A stretch of DNA of 64,000 nt from CBDDKU01 sp965230375 (GCA_965230375.1 CBDDKU010000006.1:248001-312000); one strand, 5' to 3'. Shown: positions 27,029 to 36,409, counted from the stretch's first letter. Notes: generated from the sequence alone by a model not told the origin. Made by a program: numbers and translations.

Positions 27029-27960
27029 CGCCCAGCGTTTTTAAAATATCCTTTCAATTGATCTTCGAGCGGCTCAACAGTGTTAATCAAGAATGTCGGA
27101 ATTCGGTGCTTTTTTAGCTTGAGCTTGAAGTCTTCAAAATCACGATCAAAATCACTACTAACCCGATCTCTAATGTCTTTTCGCTTACCTTTTACATTGA
27201 CTTGCTGGCGGTCATCACCCGCAATAAAATTGGTATCGGGCAAGTCGCGCTCCATAGGGTCGTATATCTTGGCAGCAATCACATCGTTGTGCTGCGCCAT
27301 GATGGTCAAGTACTTGATCGTATCTGGGGAATATCGGTGGAAGTCGCTAATGAAAACAACGAGGTAATCGTGGGTCACGATGTTCTTGATCTTGCTTGAA
27401 GCTTCCTTAAAGGCCAACTCAAAATCGAGATCATTGAGCTCGCTCAGCTCTTGATTCCGCTTGACGATTTTCTCAAAAAAACGTAGAATATTGCGTCGAT
27501 CTCTTTTGGGGGCAACGATGTCGATTCCCTTGTCGGCAAACACCACACCACCCACGCGATCTCCTTCCTTTAATACTCGAAATGCTAGTGTGGCGGCCAA
27601 TTCGGCTGCACGAGTGGCTTTGGTTGTTTCTTTGGAACCAAAGAACATCGACCTCGATTGATCGACTACAATCAGAGCTGGTTTTTCCTTTTCTTCAGAG
27701 AAAACCCGTGTATGCGTGTCACCAGTTCGCGCCGTCACCTTCCAATCGATTGTTCGTATATCATCGCCCTTGGTGTAAAGCCGTACTTCTTCAAAGTCAA
27801 GGCCACGACCACGAAGTTTTGAAGCGTGTTTTCCTCCCAATACAGAACTCACCTTCTGCCGATTGGCTTGGAGGCTAAACTGCTGGGCAATACGCTCCAT
27901 TCTCAGCAAGGAATCGAGTGAGGTAAAGACTGGTTCTGGATATTTGGTATCCTTAGCCAT
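27025..27960 (-). CDS. DUF58 domain protein (VWA-like)
   Basis: 311 residues, cytoplasmic. The DUF58 signature is present: GKHASKLRGRGLDFEEVRLYTKGDDIRTIDW, in two parts around residues 43-75, followed by a VWA-like domain with the MIDAS-type motif VVDQSRSMFFG and YLVVFISDFHRYSPD. DUF58 proteins are likely clients or adaptors of MoxR ATPases. It starts one base after the moxR stop and overlaps the next gene by 4 bases. Confidence 0.9.
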   Translation of the reverse strand: MAKDTKYPEPVFTSLDSLLRMERIAQQFSLQANRQKVSSVLGGKHASKLRGRGLDFEEVRLYTKGDDIRTIDWKVTARTGDTHTRVFSEEKEKPALIVVDQSRSMFFGSKETTKATRAAELAATLAFRVLKEGDRVGGVVFADKGIDIVAPKRDRRNILRFFEKIVKRNQELSELNDLDFELAFKEASSKIKNIVTHDYLVVFISDFHRYSPDTIKYLTIMAQHNDVIAAKIYDPMERDLPDTNFIAGDDRQQVNVKGKRKDIRDRVSSDFDRDFEDFKLKLKKHRIPTFLINTVEPLEDQLKGYFKNAGR

Positions 27961-28926
27961 TTATGCGATTACGGCTACTTTTTCCAGGATCTTCTTGAGC
28001 ACGGTATCGTGTGAGATTCGATCGGCGTTGGCCTCGTAACTCAGTATCAATCGGTGTCTGAGACAGTCGAGTGTTACTGTTCTAACATCATCGGTATTTA
28101 CGCTATCGCGTCCATTCATCCAGGCATGGGTTCTGGCGCAACGGTCAATGGCTATGCTACCGCGCGGACTAGCTCCGAAGTCTATCCAGGCGTCGAGTTC
28201 TTCATCGTATTTCTTCGGGTAGCGTGTCGCGGAGATGATGTCAACAATGTACTTCTCCATCGACTCCGAGATCGTGATTTTGGCGATCTCTTCTCTGGCT
28301 TCAAAGATGATTTTTGGGTCGAGCTTGTCGTGCTTTTCTTCCGAAGTTTCATGCTGTTCTTCTCGGTTTAGGCGCATGATCTTTACTTCCGAAGCATCGT
28401 CGGGATAGTCTATCATAACGTGCATCAAGAAGCGGTCCATCTGCGCTTCGGGTAGGGGGTAGGTTCCTTCTTGCTCCACCGGGTTTTGGGTGGCGAGAAC
28501 CATAAAGAGCGGATCCATTTTATAGGTCTTTCCAGCTACTGATACCTGTCGCTCTTCCATGGCTTCCAGTAGCGCTGATTGCACTTTGGCCGGGGAGCGG
28601 TTTATCTCATCGGCTAGGATGAGATTGCTGAATATGGGGCCTTTTTGGAAGATGAATTTTTCTTCGGAGTTGGGCTGGTAGATTTCCGTTCCCGTCACAT
28701 CAGAAGGAAGTAGGTCGGGAGTAAACTGAATTCGGCTCAGCCCACAGTTCAATTCCTTGGCCAGCGATTTGATGGCTCGCGTTTTGGCTAAGCCGGGAAG
28801 GCCTTCCAAAAGCATATTGCCGTTTGCCAAAAGAACGAGGATCAATTTATCGACCAAGTCATCCTGACCGATTATGGAAACCTGCATTCGCTTTCTAAGT
28901 TCTTGGATAGATTGATGCGAGTTCAT
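27961..28926 (-). CDS. MoxR-family AAA+ ATPase
   Basis: 321 residues, cytoplasmic chaperone-like ATPase. Walker A is in MLLEGLPGLAKTRAIKSLA, Walker B in LILADEINRSPAKVQSALLEAMEERQ, sensor 1 in MVLATQNPVEQEGTYPLPEAQMDRF, and the C-terminal lid has GASPRGSIAIDRCAR. MoxR proteins act with VWA proteins to mature or regulate protein complexes. This is the first gene of the bat operon, isolated from the upstream sulfatase by a terminator at 28956-28979. Confidence 0.93.
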   Translation of the reverse strand: MNSHQSIQELRKRMQVSIIGQDDLVDKLILVLLANGNMLLEGLPGLAKTRAIKSLAKELNCGLSRIQFTPDLLPSDVTGTEIYQPNSEEKFIFQKGPIFSNLILADEINRSPAKVQSALLEAMEERQVSVAGKTYKMDPLFMVLATQNPVEQEGTYPLPEAQMDRFLMHVMIDYPDDASEVKIMRLNREEQHETSEEKHDKLDPKIIFEAREEIAKITISESMEKYIVDIISATRYPKKYDEELDAWIDFGASPRGSIAIDRCARTHAWMNGRDSVNTDDVRTVTLDCLRHRLILSYEANADRISHDTVLKKILEKVAVIA

Positions 28927-28955
28927 TCAATTTTGAATTTTGATTTAAAGTAAAA

Positions 28956-28979
28956 AAAAGGAGCCTAAAAGCTCCTTTT
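28956..28979 (-). terminator. Rho-independent terminator of the 517-residue sulfatase gene
   Basis: AAAAGGAGC / GCTCCTTTT stem with a 6-base loop. On the minus strand it is followed by a T run (complement of A 28952-28959). It lies between the sulfatase stop (29005) and the moxR start (28926). Confidence 0.75.
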
Positions 28980-29004
28980 AATTATTCAATTGGATTCAGT
29001 CAAC

Positions 29005-30558
29005 TTATCTAGCCCCAGAAGCCCCTTCCTTCATAGACTCCATGACTTTGTCAAGCGAGAAACTCGCTGCTTCTTGTCTCGGAGGGTAGTCTTTGAAAGT
29101 TTTCAGGAATTCTCCAACATAGGCTTGGGCTGGAACGAGCATAAACGCTCTGTCTAGCATCCAATCGTAGTACGTATTAGAAGTTTCTTCTGCACGTTCG
29201 TATGGATCTCTTCGCAGATTGAATATGAGTGGCACACGCAGTGGTACAAAGGGATCCATCCAAACACGGAAGGTACCTTGAGTGCGCTGTTCCATAAATA
29301 TGAACTTCCAGTTGCGGTAGCGTAAAGCGGTCAAATCTCCATCGTCTGAAAAGTAGAAAATCTCATTTCTCGGGCTCGGTGTGTTCATTGGATCTTTAAG
29401 GTGATCTGTGAGGTTGTATCCGTCGAGGTGTATTTTGTAATTGCGACCGAGAGCACTCGAAGAATATCCGTCGAGTAGATCTTCTTTGATATCACTCTTT
29501 CCAGCAGCGGCCAAGAATGTTGGCAGCCAGTCCATATGGTGAACAATCTCATTGGAGATCGAACCGGGCTCTACGACTCCTGGCCATCTAACTGCGCATG
29601 GTACTCTCCAGCCGCCTTCCCAATTGGTATTTTTCTCACCTCTAAATGGAGTGGCAGCTGCATCGGGCCATGTATTGTAGTGAGGGCCATTATCTGTAGA
29701 ATAATGTACAATGGTTTTATCTGCAATTCCAAGCTCATCGAGTAGGTCAAGGAATCGACCGATGTGCATATCGTGCTCGATCATACCCGCCGTGTACATA
29801 TCTGCGTGTGGATGATCCTTTTTGATCTCTGCCATTTTTTCATCACTCACGTGGGTCCGGAAGTGCATACGCGTACCGCTCCACCAGCAAAACCAAGGCT
29901 CCCCAGCTTCGTGCTGCTCTCTAATCCAGGCTATTGCCGCATCAGAAGTTTCATCATCTACTGTTTCCATGCGCTTTTTGGTCAATGGGCCTGTATCTTC
30001 GATTTTTCCATCGGCTGAACTCCGAATCACTCCCCTTGGGCCGAATTTTTTGCGAAACTCGGGATCTTGCGGATAATCTTCGTTTTCTGGCTCTTCTTCG
30101 GCATTCAAGTGGTAGAGATTTCCAAAAAAGACATCAAACCCGTGGTTGGTAGGTAGGTGTTCATCCCTGTCACCAAGGTGGTTTTTACCAAATTGCCCAG
30201 TAGAGTAGCCTTGATCCTTCAGCAGTCCTGCAATGGTTGGATCAGCTTCGTTCATCCCTTCCGCAGCGCCAGGAAGTCCGACTTTTGATAATCCTGTGCG
30301 AAATACCGATTGCCCCATAATAAAAGAAGAGCGTCCTGCCGTACACGACTGCTCACCGTAGTAATCGGTAAACATAATTCCTTCGTCGGCTATCCGATCA
30401 ATGTTCGGTGTTTGATACCCCATCATTCCATGGGTGTAGGCTGAGATGTTTGACTGTCCGACATCGTCTCCCCAAATCACCAGGATATTGGGCTTGTCTT
30501 GTGCATAAGTGCTAATAGCGAGAAGAACCGCTACAAGTAATGTGTTTAATTTTTTCAT
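29005..30558 (-). CDS. S1 family sulfatase (arylsulfatase)
   Basis: 517 residues with a signal peptide (MKKLNTLLVAVLLAISTYAQ). Metal ligands DD (31-32) lie in ILVIWGDDVGQ, and the formylglycine site is CTAGR at 72-76, fitting C-x-P/A-x-R, so Cys72 should be converted to formylglycine by FGE. Further conserved parts are GKNHLGD, the HDMHIGRFL and STDNGPHY motif with the late metal ligands, and KNTNWEGGWRVPC. It removes sulfate esters, probably from algal polysaccharides or other aryl/sugar sulfates; specificity cannot be told. No FGE gene or SusC/D pair is in the window. Confidence 0.93.
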   Translation of the reverse strand: MKKLNTLLVAVLLAISTYAQDKPNILVIWGDDVGQSNISAYTHGMMGYQTPNIDRIADEGIMFTDYYGEQSCTAGRSSFIMGQSVFRTGLSKVGLPGAAEGMNEADPTIAGLLKDQGYSTGQFGKNHLGDRDEHLPTNHGFDVFFGNLYHLNAEEEPENEDYPQDPEFRKKFGPRGVIRSSADGKIEDTGPLTKKRMETVDDETSDAAIAWIREQHEAGEPWFCWWSGTRMHFRTHVSDEKMAEIKKDHPHADMYTAGMIEHDMHIGRFLDLLDELGIADKTIVHYSTDNGPHYNTWPDAAATPFRGEKNTNWEGGWRVPCAVRWPGVVEPGSISNEIVHHMDWLPTFLAAAGKSDIKEDLLDGYSSSALGRNYKIHLDGYNLTDHLKDPMNTPSPRNEIFYFSDDGDLTALRYRNWKFIFMEQRTQGTFRVWMDPFVPLRVPLIFNLRRDPYERAEETSNTYYDWMLDRAFMLVPAQAYVGEFLKTFKDYPPRQEAASFSLDKVMESMKEGASGAR

Positions 30559-30768
30559 AAATAAGGTTTCTCAGTTGATTGGAAGCATAAATATAATGAC
30601 CTGATTATGTATTTCCTTGAAAGCCATTTTATTTTTTAAAGAACATCGAAATGTCAGATTATGTTCAAAGTAGTTTCTCAGTTTTCTTCAGATGAGCATG
30701 TTTATGTATCATATAACTGATAGGTCCAGGCCCTGACGAAACGAATTGTCTTGCTAGAGGGATTAAAA

Positions 30769-30800
30769 AAAGCCGAGCTCTGATTAAAGAACTCGGCTTT
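30769..30800 (-). terminator. Rho-independent terminator of the 811-residue sulfatase gene
   Basis: AAAGCCGAG / CTCGGCTTT stem with a 14-base loop. On the minus strand it is followed by a T run (complement of A 30765-30771). It lies 21 bases past the sulfatase stop. The remaining 200 bases up to 30558 contain no gene that I can see. Confidence 0.75.
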
Positions 30801-30821
30801 TAGTTTTTCTTCTAGAAATCT

Positions 30822-33257
30822 TTAATGCGTCATCAACACTCTTCTCGCTTCTGCTTCCAAATCCACATATGGAGTGCCTTCTACAGTCACTCCAACAAAC
30901 TGGATCTTTCCACCTTCAAACTCTCCGGGTGTTTTGTATAGATCACTCACATTATCTCCACTGTCATATCCTACACAAAGCCCATCACCTGATAAGGTAA
31001 ACTTAGCCGGTTGGGTTTTGATCTCTTTCTCTGCAACAACCTTATCATCAATATAAAGCTTAGCTGTACCATAAGTTTCGCCGTACTCACCGGTTCGCTC
31101 CTTGGTGAATTCGAGTCCTAAGGTGTGTTTGCCTGAGCTCAATTTCTCACTAGACATGAGCACTTGCTCTGGTTTGATTCCAAGGAAATTATAAGAGTAG
31201 TAAAGTTTTTGATCTTTGATAAAGAGTGCATGTCCACCGAAGCGTGAACCGTGGGCAAAGAGCACTCCTTTGGCATTTGACTCGAGATCAACATTCGCCA
31301 GGATCTTGTAGCTTCTCCCTCTAATGTTTACTGCAACTCCTTCAGGCACCGGAGCCGTATTGGGGTAGTATATATATCGATCTCTCGCTGGTTCTTGAGA
31401 AGGTCGCTCTATGGTCAATATTTCTGCTGCACTTCTATCGTCAAGGGGCAGCACTTTGTTCTTCTCAGCTTCTTCAAACCAGGTATCGATAAGCTCCTGA
31501 AGCTTTTCGGGATGTTCTTCTGCCAGATTGATCGATTCTGATCGATCTTCTTCAACGTGATAAAGTTCCCACTTGTCTTCGTCAAAATTACTTTTACCCG
31601 TTAGCGGAGCGTGGATTGCAGCAGCTTTCCATCCGTCTTTCCAGATACCTCGGGTACCGAGCATGCAGTAGTATTGTACATCCTTCTCAGTTGGCGCATC
31701 GGGCTCAGCATCGAAAGAATAGGCCATTGAAACGCCCGATAGTGGAGTTTGCTTTACGCCGTTGTAAACTTCTGGCATTTCTACACCACATGCTTCGAGT
31801 AGCGTAGGTACGATATCTACTGAGTGGTGGTATTGATGGCGAATCTCACCTTTAGCTTTGATTCCCTTCGGCCAGTGAATAACCAATGGATCATTCGTTC
31901 CACCAGCAAACTGAGAATAACGCTTAAACATTTTGAATGGAGCAGAAAAAGCCGCAGCCCAACCCGTAGGGAAGTGGTTATAGGTTTCCGGTCCACCGAG
32001 TACATCCAGGTATTTCATATTCTCTTCCAACTCATCTGGGTAGCCGTTAAAGAACTTATTCTCATTAACGGATCCGTTCGGACTTCCTTCTCCAGAAGCT
32101 CCGTTATCAGCTGCGTAGAGTACGATGGTATTGTCTAATTGTCCCGATTCTTCCAAGTAATCTATCACTCGACCTACCTGTGCATCGGTGTATTCGGAAA
32201 ATCCGGCATAAACTTCAGCCATTCTTGAGAAAAGCCTTTTTTCATCAGCGTTTAGTTCATCCCAAGGCCTTACGTAATCTGCGGCATTCGCCATGTCTTC
32301 AGGAAGAGGGTTGAAATCAACCATTTCGGTGTTCTCAGGAAGAATTCCCTTTTCTTTCATGCGGTTTACGACCCAATCGCGGTATGCGTCGTACCCATCG
32401 TCGAATTTGCCCTTGTATTTATCGGCATATTCTTTTGGTGAATGGTGTGGCGCGTGATTTGCTCCGGGACAATACCACATATACCAAGGTTTAGATGGGT
32501 TGGTGGCATTCTGGTTACGTAGCATCTGAAGTGCCTTATCTGCAAGGTCTTTTGAAAGGTGATAACCTTCTTCTGGAGTAGCCGGGGCTTCGGTGAAGTG
32601 GTTGTCTTCAACCAGGTCTGGGTACCAGTTATTGGTTTCACCACCGATAAATCCATAGTAGCGATCAAACCCGATTGAGTTTGGCCACTCTGAGCGGCTT
32701 CCACCCGGGGCCACATCTTGCTCGGGAACATTGTGGTTCTTTCCAATCCAAAACGTACTCCATCCATTGTCGCGCATGATTTGAGCAAATGGAGCACAAT
32801 CGTCAGGTACACGTCCATTGGCTCCGGGAAAACCATCGGCAGTTTCTGTAATGGCAGCCATTCCGTTTAAGTGGTGGTTTCTACCGGTTAGAATAGTCGA
32901 ACGAGTGGGGGAGCAGAGTGCCGTTGTATGCCACTGCGTATAAGTCAATCCGTTTTCAGCGAGTCGATCCATGGTAGGCATATTGATTCGCCCACCATAT
33001 GGCGACCAGGCTCCTAGTCCAGTATCGTCATAGAGAATGAAGAGAATGTTTGGAGCTCCTTCTGGAGCGCTCTTTGGCGTAAAAGCAGACCAGTCAGGTT
33101 TTGAATCACGTACATCCAATGCGATGGTGCCTTTGAAACCATCATCTGATTTTGCTGTCGTTTTTTCGCTTTTCTTTTCGGCAGGCTGGCAGGAGGCGAG
33201 AATTGCAATTCCCGCACAAATCGCCGCGGTACGCCAAGGTAGTTGGCTGATGTTCAT
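30822..33257 (-). CDS. Large S1 family arylsulfatase, probable lipoprotein
   Basis: 811 residues from ATG 33257. The frame is open to 33362, but this start gives a clean lipoprotein signal, MNISQLPWRTAAICAGIAIL followed by ASC, with the lipid-carrying Cys and the acidic/lysine-rich tether after it. Metal ligands are in ILFILYDDTGLGAW, the formylglycine site is CSPTR in TTALCSPTRSTILTG, and later motifs are GKNHNVPEQD, APHHSP and YAADNGASGEGSPNG. About 200 C-terminal residues (after YNGVKQTPLSG and the LDDRSAAEILT linker) form a beta-sandwich-like extension of the kind seen in long arylsulfatases. It is the second of two tandem sulfatases, separated from the other by a terminator. Confidence 0.9.
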   Translation of the reverse strand: MNISQLPWRTAAICAGIAILASCQPAEKKSEKTTAKSDDGFKGTIALDVRDSKPDWSAFTPKSAPEGAPNILFILYDDTGLGAWSPYGGRINMPTMDRLAENGLTYTQWHTTALCSPTRSTILTGRNHHLNGMAAITETADGFPGANGRVPDDCAPFAQIMRDNGWSTFWIGKNHNVPEQDVAPGGSRSEWPNSIGFDRYYGFIGGETNNWYPDLVEDNHFTEAPATPEEGYHLSKDLADKALQMLRNQNATNPSKPWYMWYCPGANHAPHHSPKEYADKYKGKFDDGYDAYRDWVVNRMKEKGILPENTEMVDFNPLPEDMANAADYVRPWDELNADEKRLFSRMAEVYAGFSEYTDAQVGRVIDYLEESGQLDNTIVLYAADNGASGEGSPNGSVNENKFFNGYPDELEENMKYLDVLGGPETYNHFPTGWAAAFSAPFKMFKRYSQFAGGTNDPLVIHWPKGIKAKGEIRHQYHHSVDIVPTLLEACGVEMPEVYNGVKQTPLSGVSMAYSFDAEPDAPTEKDVQYYCMLGTRGIWKDGWKAAAIHAPLTGKSNFDEDKWELYHVEEDRSESINLAEEHPEKLQELIDTWFEEAEKNKVLPLDDRSAAEILTIERPSQEPARDRYIYYPNTAPVPEGVAVNIRGRSYKILANVDLESNAKGVLFAHGSRFGGHALFIKDQKLYYSYNFLGIKPEQVLMSSEKLSSGKHTLGLEFTKERTGEYGETYGTAKLYIDDKVVAEKEIKTQPAKFTLSGDGLCVGYDSGDNVSDLYKTPGEFEGGKIQFVGVTVEGTPYVDLEAEARRVLMTH

Positions 33258-33431
33258 AGTCAAGGTAGATTGATTTGCAGCAAGTTTACTCATAATAGGA
33301 CGAAGAGCTGATAAAACTGGGATAAAAGCTTTGTTGGAAATAGCTATTGGCTGAATTGACAAATTTCAATGAACCAGCAGCAATATTCACTTCTTGACTC
33401 GTAAACTGAATAAGTACCCTGAAATAAAAAA

Positions 33432-33460
33432 GCCCCAAACTGCTTAAAGCAATTCGGGGC
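33432..33460 (-). terminator. Rho-independent terminator of the cold-shock gene
   Basis: GCCCC-AAACTGC pairs with GCAATTC-GGGGC (two G-T wobbles) across a short loop. The minus-strand T run follows (complement of A 33426-33431). It lies 23 bases after the csp stop. Confidence 0.75.
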
Positions 33461-33483
33461 GTTTCAATAGTTCACTTGTAAGG

Positions 33484-33678
33484 TTAGTCGATAACCTTCA
33501 CGTTAGTAGCGTTAATACCTTTGCGGCCTTGAGCCGTTTCATAAGATACCTTGTCGTTATCTCTGATTTCGTCGATAAGACCACTTTCGTGTACAAAAAT
33601 GTCTTCTCCTCCGTTAGCTGGGTGAATAAATCCAAACCCTTTTGTGTTGTTGAAAAACTTTACAGTTCCTTCGTTCAT
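33484..33678 (-). CDS. cspA: Cold-shock protein (CspA family)
   Basis: 64 residues, a single cold-shock OB-fold that binds single-stranded RNA and DNA and melts RNA structure. RNP1 is KGFGFI (13-18) and RNP2 is DIFVH (26-30), with VKFFNNTKG before them and GINATNVKVID at the end. It begins 33 bases after the DEAD-box helicase stop and probably shares its transcript, a common pairing in Bacteroidota. The symbol is used for the family; the exact paralogue is not known. Confidence 0.95.
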   Translation of the reverse strand: MNEGTVKFFNNTKGFGFIHPANGGEDIFVHESGLIDEIRDNDKVSYETAQGRKGINATNVKVID

Positions 33679-33710
33679 GATATATGTGTGTTAAATAAAT
33701 ACGTGATTAA

Positions 33711-34916
33711 TTAATTGACGAATGTGTAGGCCATTCCTTTGTTTCCGGCTCTACCTGTTCGTCCTATTCGGTGTATGTAACTGTCCATTGTCAATGGCAA
33801 TTGGTAATTGATAACGTGGGTTACATTTTGGATGTCAATACCGCGGGCAGCCACATCCGTAGCTACAAGCACTTTGGTCTTGCCCTGTTTAAACTGTTCT
33901 ATTGCCTTGTTTCTGTAATTCTGTGATTTATCACCGTGAATCATTCCGCTCGGCACCCCAGATTTGCTCAGCTTCTTGCTCAGCCTATCTACCAATCGCT
34001 TGGTTTCGGCAAATAGAATCACCTTCTCAAAGCTTTCGTTGTTGATGAGATCCAACAGCTTCCCAAACTTATCTTCCGTTGGTCCCACTTCTATGATGTC
34101 TTGCTCTACCGTGTTGGTCGATGTCGTCCCTTGACTCACCTTAATTTCTATAGGACGGTATACCAGGCTATCGATGATTTTGCGCTGCTTCGGATCTACA
34201 GTAGCAGAGTAAAGCAAGGTCTGCTCTCTATTCTGCATGCGTGCCACCATTTTCTTGATGTCGTTGACAAATCCCATGTCCAGCATCCGATCAAACTCGT
34301 CGAGAACGAGCACTGAAACATCTTGAAAGCGAATGGCGCCACGGTTGGCCAGGTCCATCAGCCTTCCAGGAGTACCTACGATCATGTGGCTTCCGCGACG
34401 TGCTTTGGTCAAATCCTTCCCCATCGCTGTACCACCGATATAGCACGATACAAAGAGCTTCATCCCGTGGGTCAAACTCTTAAACTCGCTTTCTACCTGA
34501 AGCGCTAGCTCTCTGGTTGGTACCACCACGAGTGTAGTAAACTGATCGCGTGGATTCTGCGCAAGTCTTTGGATTAGCGGAATGAGAAAGGCACCGGTCT
34601 TACCTGTACCTGTATTGGCAACGCCAATCATATCCTTGCCTTCTAGAAGGCTTTTATAAGATCGGCTTTGTATTTCTGTCGGGGTAGTGTAGCCCTTCTT
34701 GTCGATGTTATGCTGCAACTTTTGATTCAGTTTAAACTCACTAAACGATCCCGTAGCAACTGGTTTTGATTCAATAGCTGATTCAGCTTTTTTGATCAAT
34801 GACTTTGGGTCAATTGAAGACACCGCCTTTTTTCTGGTTTGGTGCCGTCTTCTTTTTTGCATGCTTCCACCCGTATTATTGGGCTTGCGGCGATTTTTAT
34901 TTCTTGTATTGTTCAT
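33711..34916 (-). CDS. DEAD-box RNA helicase (RhlE-like)
   Basis: 401 residues, ATP-dependent RNA helicase. A basic 55-residue N-terminal tail is followed by the Q motif (GYTTPTEIQ, 75-83), motif I (ANTGTGKT, 100-107), PTRELALQ, the GG and TPGRL motifs, DEFD in place of the classical DEAD (VLVLDEFDRM), SAT, then the second RecA domain with ATDVAARGIDI and HRIGRTGRAG. The protein ends shortly after motif VI with almost no C-terminal extension. DEFD is a known natural variant of motif II. Cotranscription with the cold-shock gene suggests a role in RNA remodelling at low temperature. Confidence 0.93.
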   Translation of the reverse strand: MNNTRNKNRRKPNNTGGSMQKRRRHQTRKKAVSSIDPKSLIKKAESAIESKPVATGSFSEFKLNQKLQHNIDKKGYTTPTEIQSRSYKSLLEGKDMIGVANTGTGKTGAFLIPLIQRLAQNPRDQFTTLVVVPTRELALQVESEFKSLTHGMKLFVSCYIGGTAMGKDLTKARRGSHMIVGTPGRLMDLANRGAIRFQDVSVLVLDEFDRMLDMGFVNDIKKMVARMQNREQTLLYSATVDPKQRKIIDSLVYRPIEIKVSQGTTSTNTVEQDIIEVGPTEDKFGKLLDLINNESFEKVILFAETKRLVDRLSKKLSKSGVPSGMIHGDKSQNYRNKAIEQFKQGKTKVLVATDVAARGIDIQNVTHVINYQLPLTMDSYIHRIGRTGRAGNKGMAYTFVN

Positions 34917-34933
34917 TATTGTTTTGTTTGATG

Positions 34934-34954
34934 AACAGTCTTTTTTCGACTGTT
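34934..34954. promoter_or_regulatory. Hairpin between desaturase and helicase genes
   Basis: AACAGTC (34934-34940) and GACTGTT (34948-34954) form a 7-bp stem with a T-rich loop. It starts directly after the desaturase stop (34956-34958) and ends 18 bases before the helicase start. No T run follows on the minus strand, so it is a weak terminator at best. It may be a structured leader of the helicase mRNA, as known for cold-induced transcripts. Confidence 0.35.
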
Positions 34955-34955
34955 T

Positions 34956-35990
34956 TTAGGCTGCTCTTCCTAGTTCTTTGAGCATCCTAGAGTGACTCTT
35001 GATTGCTCCGTAAAAAGAAGCTTCAGAGTTATAAGGAATATCAAATTCCTTGGCCGTTTTCATTACGATAGGAGCTAGTTTCCTGTAATGGATGTGGCAA
35101 ATGTTTGGGAATAAATGGTGTTCGACTTGAAAGTTTAAGCCACCTATAAACCAGGTCAAAACTCTATTTGTAGGACAAAAATTAGTGGTAGTCACCATCT
35201 GGTGCACCAGCCTATTCGTCTCAATTTCGCCTTTTTCATCTGGCGATGGAAATTCCAGATCAGGCATGACGTGGGCAATTTGAAACACCGTAGAAATGGC
35301 CATTCCAGTTACAAGGTGCATACTAATAAAGGCTAGAAGAACCATCCACCACGAGAACGATGTAACTAAAATGGGGAGCACTAGAATGAAAGAAAAGTAG
35401 ATGACTTTCCAGATTATTATATTCCAAATCCGGCTGTGATATGCTCGCTTTGTACGGAGTAGTCCGAATTCGTAGTATCGTTTTGCTCGGACAAAATCTT
35501 TGGATGTAACCCACGAAAGTGTAGCGAGTGAGTAAAAGAACCACGTATAGTAATGCTGGTATCTATGAACTGCCTTGCCAGGTCTATCTGGCGAGAACTT
35601 CAAGAATGGTGGCGTATTGATATCATCGTCACCTTGATGGATGTTGGTAAAGCTATGGTGAAGTACGTTGTGTTGAAGCTTCCACATACTGGCATTGGCT
35701 CCAACCATATTCAGGGTCAGTCCTAAAATTTTATTGACCATTCTATTTTTTGAATAGGAGCCGTGGTTGGCGTCGTGCATCACGCCCATGCCTATTCCAG
35801 CCATACCTATGCCGCTGATCACGTATAGCATGAATAGTAACCAAGTCTGATGGAATGGAATAGTGAGAATGATAAGAATAGGAAGCGCGAACAGGCAAAG
35901 CATGAAGACGGTTTTTGCCACCATCGATGAATTCCCGTATTTGGAATTCCCGCTTTTCTCAAAGTAATCTGAAACTCTTTCCTTGAGCAC
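34956..35990 (-). CDS. Membrane fatty-acid desaturase (FADS family)
   Basis: 344 residues with four or more TM helices. The three histidine boxes that hold the di-iron centre are HDANH (72-76), HNVLHHS (about 107-113) and QVEHHLF (about 300), followed by NICHIHY. The QVEHH form of the third box is typical of front-end (delta-5/delta-6 or linoleoyl-CoA-like) desaturases, although no cytochrome b5 domain is fused. It introduces double bonds into acyl chains and thereby adjusts membrane fluidity. Its position next to a cold-shock gene and a helicase fits a cold-adaptation cluster. The exact regiospecificity is not predictable. Confidence 0.92.
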   Translation of the reverse strand: MLKERVSDYFEKSGNSKYGNSSMVAKTVFMLCLFALPILIILTIPFHQTWLLFMLYVISGIGMAGIGMGVMHDANHGSYSKNRMVNKILGLTLNMVGANASMWKLQHNVLHHSFTNIHQGDDDINTPPFLKFSPDRPGKAVHRYQHYYTWFFYSLATLSWVTSKDFVRAKRYYEFGLLRTKRAYHSRIWNIIIWKVIYFSFILVLPILVTSFSWWMVLLAFISMHLVTGMAISTVFQIAHVMPDLEFPSPDEKGEIETNRLVHQMVTTTNFCPTNRVLTWFIGGLNFQVEHHLFPNICHIHYRKLAPIVMKTAKEFDIPYNSEASFYGAIKSHSRMLKELGRAA

Positions 35991-36409
35991 TTTTGAGAAA
36001 TCAGCTTGAGCTGACCTGGAAAATGTAATTTTCTTTATGGAACTGTTTTTAGTTAATCAATTTCATCTTGCATTAAATAAGTAAGGCCAATTGATGCAGT
36101 ACAGCATACAACACTGTGATGCGATTGGCGGTGAAGTAGAGATGAGAGTGATAACCTAAACTAGGGAATGTCTTATAGATACTGACCGGAGGAATTCTTA
36201 AAATTCCTTTACTGACTTAATGATACGGGTAAAACTTTTTTTACCTGTGGCAAAGGACGATACAAATATTGGCTATTCCTAATAAAAGTATGGAAATCGC
36301 AAATTAACATAGAATCTTACCACGTTAAACAAAGAGCTGGTTAGCGAACTTCCCACATCATAGGTTTCCAATTCAGAATTTGTATATTTAACTAGTAACC
36401 AATCAAATC
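35991..36409. other. Gene-free divergent intergenic region
   Basis: 419 bases separating the desaturase (-) from the giant envelope protein gene (+). No coding frame is convincing. A small inverted repeat GGAATT-CTTAA-AATTCC (36191-36207) is flanked by two ACTGAC copies (36181-36186 and 36211-36216). A near-consensus -7 element TATATTTA (36383-36390) lies 20 bases upstream of the giant gene and could be its promoter. Nothing else is supported. Confidence 0.5.

Noticed and set aside
29005..33257. Polysaccharide utilisation locus around the sulfatases
   Set aside because: No SusC/SusD pair, glycoside hydrolase or hybrid sensor is present nearby.
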